From positions 434,001 to 498,000 of the forward strand of contig NZ_SCWE01000001.1 of NCBI RefSeq assembly GCF_004359505.1: DNA of 64,000 bases. The letters run 5' to 3'. A model generated the notes under the pieces. That model was not told where the DNA came from and made no database searches. It was given only the letters and a program-made list of their open reading frames with translations. Below are positions 28,824 through 38,380 of this stretch, in pieces. Origin of the DNA: Macrococcus hajekii (GTDB lineage Bacteria; Bacillota; Bacilli; Staphylococcales; Staphylococcaceae). A program made the position numbers and the translations under genes. Each line of letters begins with the position of its first letter. Positions within the stretch are counted from its first letter, which is position 1.

Positions 28824-30035
28824 ATGGATATTTATGAACTGATTGATCAGATTCATCTGCAGCATATTGAAAATCTGGATGAGAACGTTACACGTGCGCT
28901 CGGTTCTGATGACCACGAAGGTCTTTTTGTACTTGGTGAGACCCTCTACCAGTATGGGCTGGTTCCACAAGGTTTAAAAGTATTTGAAGTGCTGTATTCA
29001 CTTTATCCGTCAGAGCAGGAACTACTCGTCTATTATATCGAAGGGCTGATGGATGAGAATGATATGGATAAAGCTCTGACAGTATTGCATCAGTCACCAC
29101 TCACAGCTGAGCGACTGCTGCTGGAAGCAGATCTTTATCAGCAGCAGGATATGGTTGAAGTTGCACTGGATAAACTTCGACTAGCCGAGGAGTTAGCAGC
29201 AGATGATTTTATTGTATCTTTTGCGCTTGCAGAACTTCTTTATTTTGATGGACAGTATCTAGAAGCGGCGAGACGTTATGAACAGCTGATAGCGGCAGGT
29301 GAGTCTGTCATCAATCATATCAACTTAAAGAGTCGACTTGCGGACAGTATGCTGCAGTCTGGTAGTTATGAGGAAGCGGAGACTTATTATCAGCAGATTG
29401 ATGAACAGGAGATGACAAGTGATGATTTCTTCAAGAAAGCCATCGCTCTTGAAAAAAATGATCATCTTCCTGATGCCATTAAAGAGCTGACAGTTTTACT
29501 TGAACGGGATCCAGACTACATTCAAGCTTATCTGCTTCTCGTCAATCTGCTGGAAGCGGAAAGACGTTATGAGGAAGCTGTACTGGCGGGCAAAAAAGGA
29601 CTGATTCTCAATGAGTTCTTCAAGGAACTTATGGTAGATACAGGACGTGTTATGTTGAAAGTGAAAGATCCGCAGTCTGAACAGCTTCTTATTCAGGCTT
29701 TAACGATTGATCCTGCATACACGGAAGCTGCACTGATGCTTGCTGATTATTATAAAGAAGAAGAAAAGTACGAAGAGATGATTCGTCTTTTCTCACTGAT
29801 AGAGGAAGAAGAGATGGATCCTGTCCTGAAATGGTCACTCGCCTACAGCTATCAGCAGCTTGAACGCGATAAAGAAGCGAAGCATTTTTATGCAGATGCC
29901 TATCTTGATCTCAATGAAAACATTGATTTTCTGAACGACTACTATAGCTATCTGCTTGAAATAGGGCAGGACGCTACGCAAGTGGAGGCGGACCTTATTA
30001 AATGGGATCCGAATTTTGAACCGTATGGTCACTGA
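28824..30035 (+). CDS. ypiA: Tetratricopeptide-repeat protein (YpiA-like)
   Basis: A 403-residue protein made of helical TPR units (for example FALAELLYFDGQYLEAARRYEQLI, SRLADSMLQSGSYEEAETYYQQI, LLLVNLLEAERRYEEAVLAGKKGL). No signal peptide or catalytic domain, so a protein-protein scaffold. The order aroA-ypiA-ypiB-ypiF-qcrABC is the same as in Bacillus subtilis. The start codon follows the aroA stop directly, with AGGAG inside aroA. Function unknown. Confidence 0.85.
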   Translation: MDIYELIDQIHLQHIENLDENVTRALGSDDHEGLFVLGETLYQYGLVPQGLKVFEVLYSLYPSEQELLVYYIEGLMDENDMDKALTVLHQSPLTAERLLLEADLYQQQDMVEVALDKLRLAEELAADDFIVSFALAELLYFDGQYLEAARRYEQLIAAGESVINHINLKSRLADSMLQSGSYEEAETYYQQIDEQEMTSDDFFKKAIALEKNDHLPDAIKELTVLLERDPDYIQAYLLLVNLLEAERRYEEAVLAGKKGLILNEFFKELMVDTGRVMLKVKDPQSEQLLIQALTIDPAYTEAALMLADYYKEEEKYEEMIRLFSLIEEEEMDPVLKWSLAYSYQQLERDKEAKHFYADAYLDLNENIDFLNDYYSYLLEIGQDATQVEADLIKWDPNFEPYGH

Positions 30036-30522
30036 TTTAATTGAACAGAGACGGGGTATCCTCAAGTATATACTGTATCATTATGATATAGATAATAAAG
30101 AGACGGTATGGATATTAAATTACCTGAAGGACCATTCAGCATTGCAGTACTGTCGTTTTACATCTGCCGTTACGACGACAAAAGGCATCACGCTGACAGA
30201 TAATTTTAAGCTTCTTTTTAAATATGATGACCTGATTCTGACTGAAGCTGATGTCATCTTTAATGTACTCAATGAAATTGATGAGCCCTTCTATTTCTAT
30301 ACGACATTCAATGATGCCAGAATACAGAGTATGAGAGAATATGAATGGCTGCTCAATCAGATGGATAGACGAGCATTACCTGACGAAATCGTGCTGGAAC
30401 CTCAGCTTAAATCGCAGCTCCAGTCTGTAATTGAAACGAGAATTGATTTATCTCTTATGATGAATGAACGACAAGATTTCATCTACTACACCACTTTACT
30501 GAATAAACTTGAGGAGGACTAG
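30025..30522 (+). CDS. ypiB: UPF0302 family protein (YpiB-like)
   Basis: About 165 aa, cytosolic, recognised by KETVWILNYLKDHSALQYCRFT and an acidic C-terminal helix region, as in UPF0302/YpiB, and by its place between ypiA and ypiF. The start is uncertain: ATG 30025 has no clear ribosome site, and an in-frame TTG lies at 30016; either overlaps ypiA, which suggests coupling. Function unknown. Confidence 0.8.
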   Translation: MVTDLIEQRRGILKYILYHYDIDNKETVWILNYLKDHSALQYCRFTSAVTTTKGITLTDNFKLLFKYDDLILTEADVIFNVLNEIDEPFYFYTTFNDARIQSMREYEWLLNQMDRRALPDEIVLEPQLKSQLQSVIETRIDLSLMMNERQDFIYYTTLLNKLEED

Positions 30523-30523
30523 C

Positions 30524-30952
30524 ATGTTATTCAATCATCGCGATTTAAAAGATATTAAGCATCAACTTGAATATATAGATACAGCAATCATACCAGTAAT
30601 AGATGTCGATTACCGTCAGCAGCTGATGAATATTGTTGACAGTTACGAGATCATTCAAATGATGACATTAACTGTCGAAAATCAGTTTAAAGGTCGTGTT
30701 CTCCTTGCACCTGCCGTACAGGTGCAGGAGGATTATACATTACCGCTTGTAATCGGCGAACAGCTGAAAAGTTACGGCATGAAGAATATCCTTTTTATCA
30801 CGTCGGCTGCAAGTCGATTTGAGACGCAGGAACATCATGTAAAAGTGAATACTTTTCCGCTTGAGGCGATGGATATAGATATGCGGGAAGAGCTGATTGA
30901 ACCACAGGTCAAAGAACTGATGAGAACCATCATTTCAATGTGGAATAAGTAA
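30524..30952 (+). CDS. ypiF: DUF2487 family protein (YpiF-like)
   Basis: A 142-residue protein without membrane segments, placed by synteny (ypiB-ypiF-qcrA) and by its general sequence (LEYIDTAIIPVIDVDYRQQL). ATG 30524 is preceded by GAGGAGG within the end of ypiB. It sits immediately before the qcr promoter; no function can be read from sequence. Confidence 0.75.
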   Translation: MLFNHRDLKDIKHQLEYIDTAIIPVIDVDYRQQLMNIVDSYEIIQMMTLTVENQFKGRVLLAPAVQVQEDYTLPLVIGEQLKSYGMKNILFITSAASRFETQEHHVKVNTFPLEAMDIDMREELIEPQVKELMRTIISMWNK

Positions 30953-30984
30953 TTAATTTTTAATGACATATTTTCGACATTTTA

Positions 30985-31013
30985 TTGACCATCCTAATTT
31001 ATTAGGCTAAAAT
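30985..31013 (+). promoter_or_regulatory. Promoter of qcrABC with a palindrome in the spacer
   Basis: TTGACC (30985-30990), 17-base spacer, TAAAAT (31008-31013). The spacer contains the perfect palindrome CCTAAT-tt-ATTAGG (30993-31006), a plausible operator between -35 and -10. The qcrA start is 56 bases further on. Confidence 0.7.
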
Positions 31014-31068
31014 TGATATGTCCTAGTATATTTTTGTATTAACAAAGCATTAGAGGGGGGAAAATTAA

Positions 31069-31572
31069 ATGAGCCAACGTGTCACTAGACGCCAATTTCT
31101 AAACTATTCCCTGATGGGAGTTGGATCATTTATGGCTGCTGGTATCGCATTACCATTAGGTCGATTTGCGCTGGATCCAGTCTTCAAAGGTGGAGCAGCT
31201 GGAAATATGATTACAACAAGTGTTAAAGTTTCAGAGATTACTGAAGAGCCGACGAAAGTTGACTTTAAGTTCGAACAGAAAGATGGCTGGTATGTAAGTG
31301 AAGTAACGGAATTTGCATGGGTCTATAAAGATGGCAGCAATATCGTAGCTCTTTCACCTACGTGTAAGCATTTAGGTTGTACAGTCAACTGGAACGGTGA
31401 CGCTGGAAATCCTAATAAATTCTTCTGTCCATGCCACAATGGTCTTTATGAGAAGAATGGTAAGAACATTCCAGGTACGCCACCACTTGCACCACTTGAT
31501 CAGTATGAAACCGGTGAAAAAGGCGGCATGCTGACAATCGGTAAAAAACATCCGAATGAATTAGCGAAATAA
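31069..31572 (+). CDS. qcrA: Menaquinol:cytochrome c reductase Rieske subunit QcrA
   Basis: Iron-sulfur subunit of the bc complex. The N-terminus TRRQFLNYS is a twin-arginine motif followed by a hydrophobic anchor (about 13-34). The 2Fe-2S ligands are Cys99/His101 (CKHLGC) and Cys120/His123 (CPCH), with Cys104 and Cys122 as the Rieske disulfide pair. 167 aa. GGGGGG-rich ribosome site. First gene of qcrABC. Confidence 0.96.
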   Translation: MSQRVTRRQFLNYSLMGVGSFMAAGIALPLGRFALDPVFKGGAAGNMITTSVKVSEITEEPTKVDFKFEQKDGWYVSEVTEFAWVYKDGSNIVALSPTCKHLGCTVNWNGDAGNPNKFFCPCHNGLYEKNGKNIPGTPPLAPLDQYETGEKGGMLTIGKKHPNELAK

Positions 31573-31585
31573 GGAGGGTAATTAA

Positions 31586-32260
31586 ATGATCGAAAAAATC
31601 TATGATTGGGTCGATGATCGACTTGATGTTACACCCATCTGGCGCGATATTGCGGATCATGAGGTGCCTGAGCATGTCAACCCTGCTTATCACTTTTCAG
31701 CATTCGTCTATTGTTTCGGTGGACTTACATTTTTCATTACAGTAATTCAAGTTTTATCAGGTATGTTCCTAACAATGTATTATGTGCCCGATATTGTGAA
31801 TGCCTGGAAATCTGTTTACTATCTGCAACACGATGTAGCAGCAGGTGTAATCGTTCGTGGTATGCACCACTGGGGTGCCAGTATTGTCGTCGTCATGATG
31901 TTCCTGCATACGCTGCGTGTTTTCTTTACAGGCTCATATAAGCAGCCTCGCGAACTGAACTGGGTTGTCGGCGTATTAATCTTTATCATCATGGTCGGAT
32001 TGAGTTTCACAGGTTACTTACTGCCATGGGATATGAAAGCTTTATTCGGTACGAAGGTTGGTCTTCAGATTGCTGAATCAGTTCCATTTATCGGTGGCTG
32101 GGTTAAAACACTGCTTGCCGGTGATGCACAGATTGTCGGCGCACAGACGTTAACTCGTTTCTTCGCGATTCATGTATTCTTCTTACCTGCATGTTTATTC
32201 GCGTTACTAGCGGCTCACTTTATCATGATTCGTAAACAAGGTATTTCTGGTCCACTATAA
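31586..32260 (+). CDS. qcrB: Menaquinol:cytochrome c reductase cytochrome b subunit QcrB
   Basis: Membrane cytochrome b6-type subunit (224 aa) with four helices; haem-ligand histidines lie in VRGMHHWGASIVVVMMFLHTLRVF and FFAIHVFFLPACLFALLAAHF. The family motif GYLLPWDMKALFGTKVG is present. It oxidises menaquinol at the membrane surface. AAGGAGGG precedes the ATG; qcrC follows. Confidence 0.96.
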   Translation: MIEKIYDWVDDRLDVTPIWRDIADHEVPEHVNPAYHFSAFVYCFGGLTFFITVIQVLSGMFLTMYYVPDIVNAWKSVYYLQHDVAAGVIVRGMHHWGASIVVVMMFLHTLRVFFTGSYKQPRELNWVVGVLIFIIMVGLSFTGYLLPWDMKALFGTKVGLQIAESVPFIGGWVKTLLAGDAQIVGAQTLTRFFAIHVFFLPACLFALLAAHFIMIRKQGISGPL

Positions 32261-32287
32261 ACCGAATAAAAAAGGAGGTAATGATTG

Positions 32288-33076
32288 ATGCATCGCGGTA
32301 AAGGTATGACATTTGTCGGTGACTCTCGTATTAAACAATACAAGAAAGCCAAATTAAATAGAGATTATTCAGAATTTCCAGGTAAAACAGAAAGTTTCTG
32401 GCCTGACTTCTTACTTAAAGAGTGGATGACAGGTGCAGTCTTCTTGATAGCATTTCTATGCTTGACTGTTGCACATCCTGCGCCTCTTGAACGTGTGGCT
32501 GATCCATCAGATACAGGTTATACACCTCTTCCAGACTGGTACTTCTTATTCCTGTATCAGATTCTGAAATATACGTATGCTTCAGGTCCATTCAATACGT
32601 TTGGAGCTATCGTACTGCCTGGTATCGCTTTTGGTGCCCTGCTGTTAGCACCATGGCTGGATACTAGTCGTCACCGTTTATGGTACAAACGTCCAGTAGC
32701 AACGGGTATGATGTTACTGACAGTGGCTATTCTGTTCTATACAACATGGGAATCAGGTCATTATCATGACTGGGAAAAACAACGTGCTCAAGGTGCAATC
32801 ACTTTCTCTAACTTAGATAAGAGTGATCCTGTCTACACAGATATCATCAAGTCAAACTGTACAAGCTGTCATGGTGGTGAGTTAACGGGTGGTGCAGGTC
32901 CAAACCTAGTTGAACCTAATCTGCAACCGGCAGCGGTTCAAGCTTTCGTTGAAAATGGTGCAGGTAAAATGCCATCATTTAAAGATACTCTCTCTAAAGA
33001 ACAGATCAAGCAAGTTTCTGAATATGTTGCTAATCTTGAACTGACGGATGAGAACGGTAAACCTTTAAAGAAATAA
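32288..33076 (+). CDS. qcrC: Menaquinol:cytochrome c reductase cytochrome b/c subunit QcrC
   Basis: Fusion of a subunit IV-like membrane part (three hydrophobic segments; WPDFLLKEWMTGAVF, DWYFLFLYQILKY) to a C-terminal cytochrome c domain with haem site CTSCH (Cys191, Cys194, His195) and a Met ligand in GKMPSFKD, as in Bacillus. 262 aa. ATG 32288 is 9 bases after AAAGGAGGT; a TTG just before it is less likely. This is the only CxxCH protein in the window and so the visible client of ResABC. Confidence 0.95.
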   Translation: MHRGKGMTFVGDSRIKQYKKAKLNRDYSEFPGKTESFWPDFLLKEWMTGAVFLIAFLCLTVAHPAPLERVADPSDTGYTPLPDWYFLFLYQILKYTYASGPFNTFGAIVLPGIAFGALLLAPWLDTSRHRLWYKRPVATGMMLLTVAILFYTTWESGHYHDWEKQRAQGAITFSNLDKSDPVYTDIIKSNCTSCHGGELTGGAGPNLVEPNLQPAAVQAFVENGAGKMPSFKDTLSKEQIKQVSEYVANLELTDENGKPLKK

Positions 33077-33084
33077 ACGACAAG

Positions 33085-33112
33085 GAGTCATCTTTTAGAT
33101 GACTCTTTTTTT
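33085..33112 (+). terminator. Terminator after qcrC
   Basis: GAGTCATC-tttta-GATGACTCTTTTTTT. Confidence 0.93.
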
Positions 33113-33126
33113 ATAGGAGGAACGCT

Positions 33127-33708
33127 ATGCAGCAGCTCTATTTCTGGCTTAGCAATAAATATGTGCTCATCTTTTTAATCATCAGTAATCTATTAGGCAC
33201 GCTTTACGGCTATTACTGGTATTTAGGTCAGCTTAAAGAAACGCAGTGGTATTTCATGCCTTTTGTGCCTGATAGTCCGACTGCCAGTCTCTTTTTAGTG
33301 ATTGCGCTTATATATATTCTTTTAGGCCGCCATAGCGGATTGTTTGAGGCACTCGCTTTTGTTACGCTAATTAAGTACGGAGTATGGGCTGTCGCTATGA
33401 ATATCTTCGCCTTTATCGAACTTGGAGAAGTGACAGAAATAGGACTTATGCTATGCATATCTCATGGCATAATGGCAATAGAAGCTTTACTGTTTCTACC
33501 TTTTTTCAAGATAAAGAAGTGGCATATTTTAGCGACACTCATCTGGGTATTTCATAATGATGTCGTTGACTATGTCTATATGCAATATCCGGTTTATAGT
33601 ATGCTGAGTCAGTATATTCGTCATATTGGTTACTTTGCATTCTGGCTGACTGTGATACCAGTCGTGATGCTATGGTATTGCTTTATTGATCATAAATATT
33701 TGACTTAG
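33127..33708 (+). CDS. ypjA: DUF1405 membrane protein (YpjA-like)
   Basis: A 193-residue integral membrane protein with about six hydrophobic segments. DUF1405 features: NLLGTLYGYYWYLGQL near the N-terminus and LIKYGVWAVAMN mid-protein. The qcrC-ypjA order is the Bacillus one. AGGAGG before the ATG. Function unknown. Confidence 0.82.
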   Translation: MQQLYFWLSNKYVLIFLIISNLLGTLYGYYWYLGQLKETQWYFMPFVPDSPTASLFLVIALIYILLGRHSGLFEALAFVTLIKYGVWAVAMNIFAFIELGEVTEIGLMLCISHGIMAIEALLFLPFFKIKKWHILATLIWVFHNDVVDYVYMQYPVYSMLSQYIRHIGYFAFWLTVIPVVMLWYCFIDHKYLT

Positions 33709-33747
33709 TCTGACCATCTTAATAAAATAGAAATAAGGAGGGATTTA

Positions 33748-34443
33748 ATGAGCTATATTATTTATTTCGTCATTATTATGCTGATACCGATGTACTTCCA
33801 GTACAAGGTTAAATCAACTTATAACAAATATTCTAAAGTAAGGTCGACATCTGGTAAGACAGGCAAACAAGTAGCTGAAGAAATTTTAGCTGCAAATGGC
33901 ATTTATGATGTGCAGGTTTTAGAAGGAGAGGGTTTCCTTTCTGATCATTATGATCCACGTACAAAACGTGTAGTACTGAGCCCTTCTAACTATCGTCAGC
34001 CGAGTGTGGCAGCGACAGCTATCGCAGCACATGAGGTGGGTCATGCGATTCAGCATGCAACAGATTACGGTTTTCTTAAAGTTCGTTCAAGCCTGTTGCC
34101 ACTTGCCAATTTAGGTACGTCATTCAGTTACCTTCTGATCATGATTGGGGCTGTACTGACAGGTATCTCATCTTCTGGTGGCGGACTAGGAAGTCTTGCC
34201 ATCTGGGCAGGCGTTTTCCTAATGTTCTTCGCCGTTCTGTTCTCCATTGTGACTTTACCGGTAGAATTTGATGCGAGTAAACGAGCAATGAATCAGATTC
34301 AGAAGTTACAGATGGTGGATGCACAGGAATATCGCCATGCTAAATCAGTTTTATCAGCAGCAGCTATGACTTATGTGGCAGCGACAGCCGTTGCGGTTGC
34401 AGAGTTCCTGCGATTCTTTATGCTGGCGAGAAGCAGCGATTAA
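33748..34443 (+). CDS. Neutral zinc metallopeptidase (YugP-like)
   Basis: Membrane-bound peptidase-like protein (231 aa). The zinc motif HEVGHAIQH (HExxH) lies near residue 94, between an N-terminal membrane anchor and two further helices (about 127-170); LPVEFDASKRAM, C-terminal to these, is conserved in the YugP family. Substrate unknown. AAGGAGGG before the ATG. Monocistronic with a terminator. Confidence 0.87.
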   Translation: MSYIIYFVIIMLIPMYFQYKVKSTYNKYSKVRSTSGKTGKQVAEEILAANGIYDVQVLEGEGFLSDHYDPRTKRVVLSPSNYRQPSVAATAIAAHEVGHAIQHATDYGFLKVRSSLLPLANLGTSFSYLLIMIGAVLTGISSSGGGLGSLAIWAGVFLMFFAVLFSIVTLPVEFDASKRAMNQIQKLQMVDAQEYRHAKSVLSAAAMTYVAATAVAVAEFLRFFMLARSSD

Positions 34444-34448
34444 ATTTT

Positions 34449-34479
34449 AAAACCACTCATTGCTATGAGTGGTTTTTTT
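34449..34479 (+). terminator. Terminator after the zinc metallopeptidase gene
   Basis: AAACCACTCAT-tgct-ATGAGTGGTTTTTTT; the A-rich 5' flank may also let it serve the convergent YitT gene. Confidence 0.9.
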
Positions 34480-34484
34480 GTATA

Positions 34485-35375
34485 TCAGGATTCAATCAAC
34501 TGTTTATTTTCATCGAGTGTAAAACCTTCACCATGGACTTCATGGACCTCAAGCATTGAAATAAAGGCATGCGGATCGATGGCATGAATCAGCTGTCTGA
34601 GTCTTGTAATCTCATTTTTAGGCACCACGCAGTAGAGCATCGGTCGATTTACACTTGAATAATGACCACGCGCAGCAATCTGTGTGACTCCTCGTTCAAG
34701 TACCGTATTGATTTCATCCCCGATGGTCTGATAGTGTTCTGAGATGATCAAGGCACCACGAGCTGTATAGCCGGCATCCTGAACAATATCGATAATTTTT
34801 CCACCCACGTAGACACAGATAAAGGTATAAAGTGTAATACGGATATCGCCTAGTGCTAAATAGGTGATAACGAGCACGATGCAGTCAAAAATAAAAATGA
34901 CTCGCCCCATCGGCCAGTTAAAATATTTCTTTGTCACGCGAGCGAATATATCGACGCCACCTGTTGTTCCTCCAGCTCTTAAAATAATACCTAGTCCAAG
35001 CCCGATCATGACACCCGCGAGCAGTGCGACAAGAAATAGGTCTTCTTTATTCAGTGCAAAATTGACCGGGAATAATTCAAAGACGAAGAGAAAAAAAGAT
35101 GCGCTCAATGAACCTATCAATGTATACAGAAATGAAGTTCTGCCCAGGAAACGATAGCCGATTATAAACAGTGGAATGTTAAAAATCAGATTCATTAGAG
35201 CAGGGCTCAGACCAAATAAATGATATAATATTAAAGCAATGCCGGTGAACCCACCTTCTGTTAAATGATATGCCATATTAAAATTAATAATACCAAAACT
35301 AAAAATAATACTTCCCAGCAAAATCATGAAGATATTACTGATCTTTAACTTAATATTCAAATTTACCACCCCCAT
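34485..35375 (-). CDS. YitT family membrane protein with DUF2179 domain (YpjC-like)
   Basis: A 296-residue protein with five or six membrane helices (YitT_membrane) and a C-terminal soluble DUF2179 domain (about 220-290, YCVVPKNEITRLRQLIHAIDPHAFISM). The glycine-rich loop RAGGTTGGVDIFARV is typical. The place next to a MazG-like gene matches Bacillus ypjC-ypjD. The start is uncertain: ATG 35375 has a weak site, whereas TTG 35360 follows GGGGGTGG by 5 bases. Function unknown. Confidence 0.83.
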   Translation of the reverse strand: MGVVNLNIKLKISNIFMILLGSIIFSFGIINFNMAYHLTEGGFTGIALILYHLFGLSPALMNLIFNIPLFIIGYRFLGRTSFLYTLIGSLSASFFLFVFELFPVNFALNKEDLFLVALLAGVMIGLGLGIILRAGGTTGGVDIFARVTKKYFNWPMGRVIFIFDCIVLVITYLALGDIRITLYTFICVYVGGKIIDIVQDAGYTARGALIISEHYQTIGDEINTVLERGVTQIAARGHYSSVNRPMLYCVVPKNEITRLRQLIHAIDPHAFISMLEVHEVHGEGFTLDENKQLIES

Positions 35376-35421
35376 CTTTCATCTTATAATGAAATAATCA
35401 TCGGAGGCAATAGGAGTTACT

Positions 35422-35742
35422 ATGACGACATTAAAAGAAATGCAGCAGCAAGTTGACGAATATATATCAGGCTTTAAGGCTGGTTATTTTACACCTATGG
35501 AAAATATGGTCCGTCTGACAGAAGAAGTAGGGGAGCTTGCGCGTGAAATTAACCATGTCTATGGTCCGAAGCAGAAGAAGCTGAGTGAAAAGGAAAAAGA
35601 TATCGGTCTTGAACTTGCTGATAATTTATTTGTTCTTCTCTGTCTGGCGAATTCGATGGATATCGATCTGACGGATAGTTTTAATGAGACGATGGAGAAA
35701 TTCAATAAACGCGATTATAACCGCTTTGAAAGGAAGTCATGA
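35422..35742 (+). CDS. MazG-like nucleotide pyrophosphohydrolase (YpjD-like)
   Basis: Small all-alpha NTP pyrophosphohydrolase (106 aa) with the metal-binding [10 protein letters not shown] and [15 protein letters not shown], the E-x-x-E...E-x-x-D pattern of the family. It would hydrolyse nucleoside triphosphates to monophosphates; the substrate is unknown. Followed one base later by mgsA. Confidence 0.87.
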   Translation: MTTLKEMQQQVDEYISGFKAGYFTPMENMVRLTEEVGELAREINHVYGPKQKKLSEKEKDIGLELADNLFVLLCLANSMDIDLTDSFNETMEKFNKRDYNRFERKS

Positions 35743-35743
35743 G

Positions 35744-36121
35744 ATGAAGTTTGCTGTTATCGCACATGACCAGAAAAAAGAAGCACTTGTTAAATTTATA
35801 CAGACTCATTTAGAGGAGTTCAGTAAACACACATTGGTTGCGACTGGCACGACTGGTCAGCGTATATCAAGTGAGACGGGACTGACCGTTCATCGCTATA
35901 AATCAGGTCCTCTTGGTGGTGACCAGGAAATAGGGGCTCTGGTCGCGAACAAGGAAGTGGATGCTATTTTCTTTTTCAGAGATCCACTGACTGCGCAACC
36001 GCATGAACCTGATGTATCTGCTCTGCTGAGATTATCAGATGTTTATGATGTACCGCTCGCGACAAATGAAGGGACGGCACTCGCAGTAATCCATTATTTT
36101 GAAGGAGGCGGACACTTATGA
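35744..36121 (+). CDS. mgsA: Methylglyoxal synthase
   Basis: Converts dihydroxyacetone phosphate to methylglyoxal and phosphate. The protein (125 aa) starts [19 protein letters not shown] and has the phosphate-binding TGTTGQRIS and the conserved [15 protein letters not shown] and FFFRDPL. ATG 35744 (AAAGGAAG upstream) is used. The stop overlaps the bshA start (ATGA). In Bacillus mgsA also lies just upstream of the bacillithiol genes. Confidence 0.93.
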   Translation: MKFAVIAHDQKKEALVKFIQTHLEEFSKHTLVATGTTGQRISSETGLTVHRYKSGPLGGDQEIGALVANKEVDAIFFFRDPLTAQPHEPDVSALLRLSDVYDVPLATNEGTALAVIHYFEGGGHL

Positions 36122-37239
36122 AAATAGGCATTACTTGTTATCCGACAATGGGAGGATCCGGCATTATTGCGACTGAGCTCGGCATTCAGATGGCTGAAAG
36201 AGGGCACGATGTTCATTTTATTACATCAAATACACCGTTTAGAATACAGTTTCACCGTCCGAATATTACCATTCATCAAGTAGATGTAAATCAATATGCA
36301 GTATTCCAGTATCCCCCTTATGATATTACACTGGCGACTAAAATTGCTGAAGTCATCAATGATTATGATTTAGATGTTCTACATATGCATTACGCAGTAC
36401 CTCATGCAATCTGCGGGATACTGGGCCGTCAGATTGCCCGTAAAGACGTAAAGATTGTGACGACGCTGCACGGCACTGATATTACCGTACTGGGTTATGA
36501 TTCCACACTGCGCAGTGCTATTCGCTTTGGTATTGAAGAAAGTGATATTGTCACAAGTGTCAGTGATGCACTTACTGATGATACGATGTCACTCATTGCA
36601 CCGAAAAAGGATCTTCGCACTGTTTATAACTTTATCAATGAAAAAGACTTTGTGCCGAATAATAATCAGGCATTAAAGCAGTCCTACGGTATTCCTGAGG
36701 ATTATAAGGTGATTTCTCATGTCTCCAACTTCCGCAAAGTAAAACGTATACAGGATATTCTCTATACATTTAAGAGGGTACGTGAACAGATTAAAGTCAA
36801 GCTGCTGTTAATCGGTGATGGTCCGGAGCTGTCGAAAATGAGACGACTTGCCGTAAAACTGAATATAAGTGACGATGTCATGTTTGTCGGTAAGCAGGAA
36901 CAGGTGGCAAACTTCTATCAGATGTCTGATCTGTTCTTGTTGTTATCTGAGAAAGAGAGTTTTGGTTTAGTTCTTCTTGAAGCGATGAACTGTGGTGTGG
37001 TCTGTATCGGAACACGTGCAGGCGGTATCGGTGAAGTCATCAGACATGAGGAGACAGGTCTCCTAGTGGAAGTGGGCGATACGGAACAGGCAGCCGCTTA
37101 TGCACAGCGTCTATTGACAGATGACGACTATTATCATCAGCTGCAGCAGAATATGATGGCTGATATTCAAAATCGTTTTTCATCGCGATCCATCACGGAT
37201 CAATATGAAGCCATCTATCAGGAACTGGTCAATGGATAA
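36118..37239 (+). CDS. bshA: N-acetyl-alpha-D-glucosaminyl L-malate synthase BshA
   Basis: GT4 glycosyltransferase (373 aa) for the first step of bacillithiol synthesis, from UDP-GlcNAc and L-malate. N-terminal [19 protein letters not shown] and the UDP-sugar site [18 protein letters not shown] are diagnostic. AAGGAGG lies in the mgsA end. Bacillus has bshB1 between mgsA and bshA; here it is missing, so the deacetylase must be elsewhere. Confidence 0.95.
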   Translation: MKIGITCYPTMGGSGIIATELGIQMAERGHDVHFITSNTPFRIQFHRPNITIHQVDVNQYAVFQYPPYDITLATKIAEVINDYDLDVLHMHYAVPHAICGILGRQIARKDVKIVTTLHGTDITVLGYDSTLRSAIRFGIEESDIVTSVSDALTDDTMSLIAPKKDLRTVYNFINEKDFVPNNNQALKQSYGIPEDYKVISHVSNFRKVKRIQDILYTFKRVREQIKVKLLLIGDGPELSKMRRLAVKLNISDDVMFVGKQEQVANFYQMSDLFLLLSEKESFGLVLLEAMNCGVVCIGTRAGGIGEVIRHEETGLLVEVGDTEQAAAYAQRLLTDDDYYHQLQQNMMADIQNRFSSRSITDQYEAIYQELVNG

Positions 37240-38380
37240 ATTGAAGACTGCATTGCCTGTCCTAGAACGTCTGAATGATGCGGGGCATGAAGCTTATATC
37301 GTGGGCGGTGCAGTACGTAATTATCTACTGGATCTGACCCTCAATGATATTGATATTACAACAAGTGCACTGCCGGATGAGGTAGAAGCTCTTTTTGAGC
37401 GAACTGTACCGATCGGCAAAGAGCATGGAACGATCATGGTGATCATGGATGAGACGTTTGAAGTGACGACGTTCAGAGTGGACGGAGATTACATAGACCA
37501 TAGACGGCCTGATCACGTTATTTTTGTTAAAAATCTTAAAGAAGATTTGATCAGACGTGACTTCACAATCAATGCAATGGCGCTCGATGAATCTATGCAT
37601 GTAGTGGATTATGTCGGTGGCAGAGAGGATATCAACCGTCGCCTAATAAGAGCAGTGGGTGTGGCAGACGATCGATTTGCAGAAGATGCCCTGCGTATGA
37701 TTCGTGCTGCTCGTTTTCAAAGCGTACTGGATTTTCAGATTGAAGATGTAACTTATGAAGCAATGAAAAACAATGCTTCACTCATTCAGCATGTAGCTAT
37801 AGAAAGAATCATCACTGAGTTTACGAAGCTGCTGCAGGGACTGAATCCAGCAGCAGGCATACAGTCGCTGGCAACATGTGGACTGATGCGTCATATTCCG
37901 CTATTCAGGACATGTTCATCGCTTTTTCAGCCTGAGCGTCCTGTTTCTCTTGAAGTTTATATCGCCTACCACCTCTTTACAGCGGCGTGTGATGATCATG
38001 AGATTAAATCACTTAAACTCTCAAATGATAGCATCAAAACAATTAAAAACGCAGTCACTATAATGAAGATACTGAGTCATCAGCCAGACAGTGATACACT
38101 TAAAATGCTGGTCTTTAAATATCCGCTGTCATTAATTGAGTCATGTCGGGCAGTTGTAGGTAGTGACAGTGATGTCACTGCGATCTATCAGAGCTTACCC
38201 ATCTATAATAGACAGTCTCTAGTAGTGGATGGTCATGCATTGATATCGCATCTTGATGTTAAGCCTGGTCCCTGGCTGAAATATGCACTTGCCGATATAG
38301 AGCAAGCAGTGGTGACAGGACGTCTGCATAATGACCGTGACACTATACTGGAATGGGTGGAACAGCATGTCGAAATATAG
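37232..38380 (+). CDS. cca: CCA tRNA nucleotidyltransferase
   Basis: Adds or repairs the 3' CCA of tRNAs. Class II nucleotidyltransferase (382 aa): GGAVRNYLLDLTLNDIDITTSALPDEV with the catalytic DID, then RRDFTINAMA and the template motif AEDALRMIRAARF. The start ATG 37232 overlaps bshA by 8 bases; homologues begin close to this point. In the same bshA-cca-birA-dinG series as in Bacillus and Staphylococcus. Confidence 0.94.
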   Translation: MDKLKTALPVLERLNDAGHEAYIVGGAVRNYLLDLTLNDIDITTSALPDEVEALFERTVPIGKEHGTIMVIMDETFEVTTFRVDGDYIDHRRPDHVIFVKNLKEDLIRRDFTINAMALDESMHVVDYVGGREDINRRLIRAVGVADDRFAEDALRMIRAARFQSVLDFQIEDVTYEAMKNNASLIQHVAIERIITEFTKLLQGLNPAAGIQSLATCGLMRHIPLFRTCSSLFQPERPVSLEVYIAYHLFTAACDDHEIKSLKLSNDSIKTIKNAVTIMKILSHQPDSDTLKMLVFKYPLSLIESCRAVVGSDSDVTAIYQSLPIYNRQSLVVDGHALISHLDVKPGPWLKYALADIEQAVVTGRLHNDRDTILEWVEQHVEI

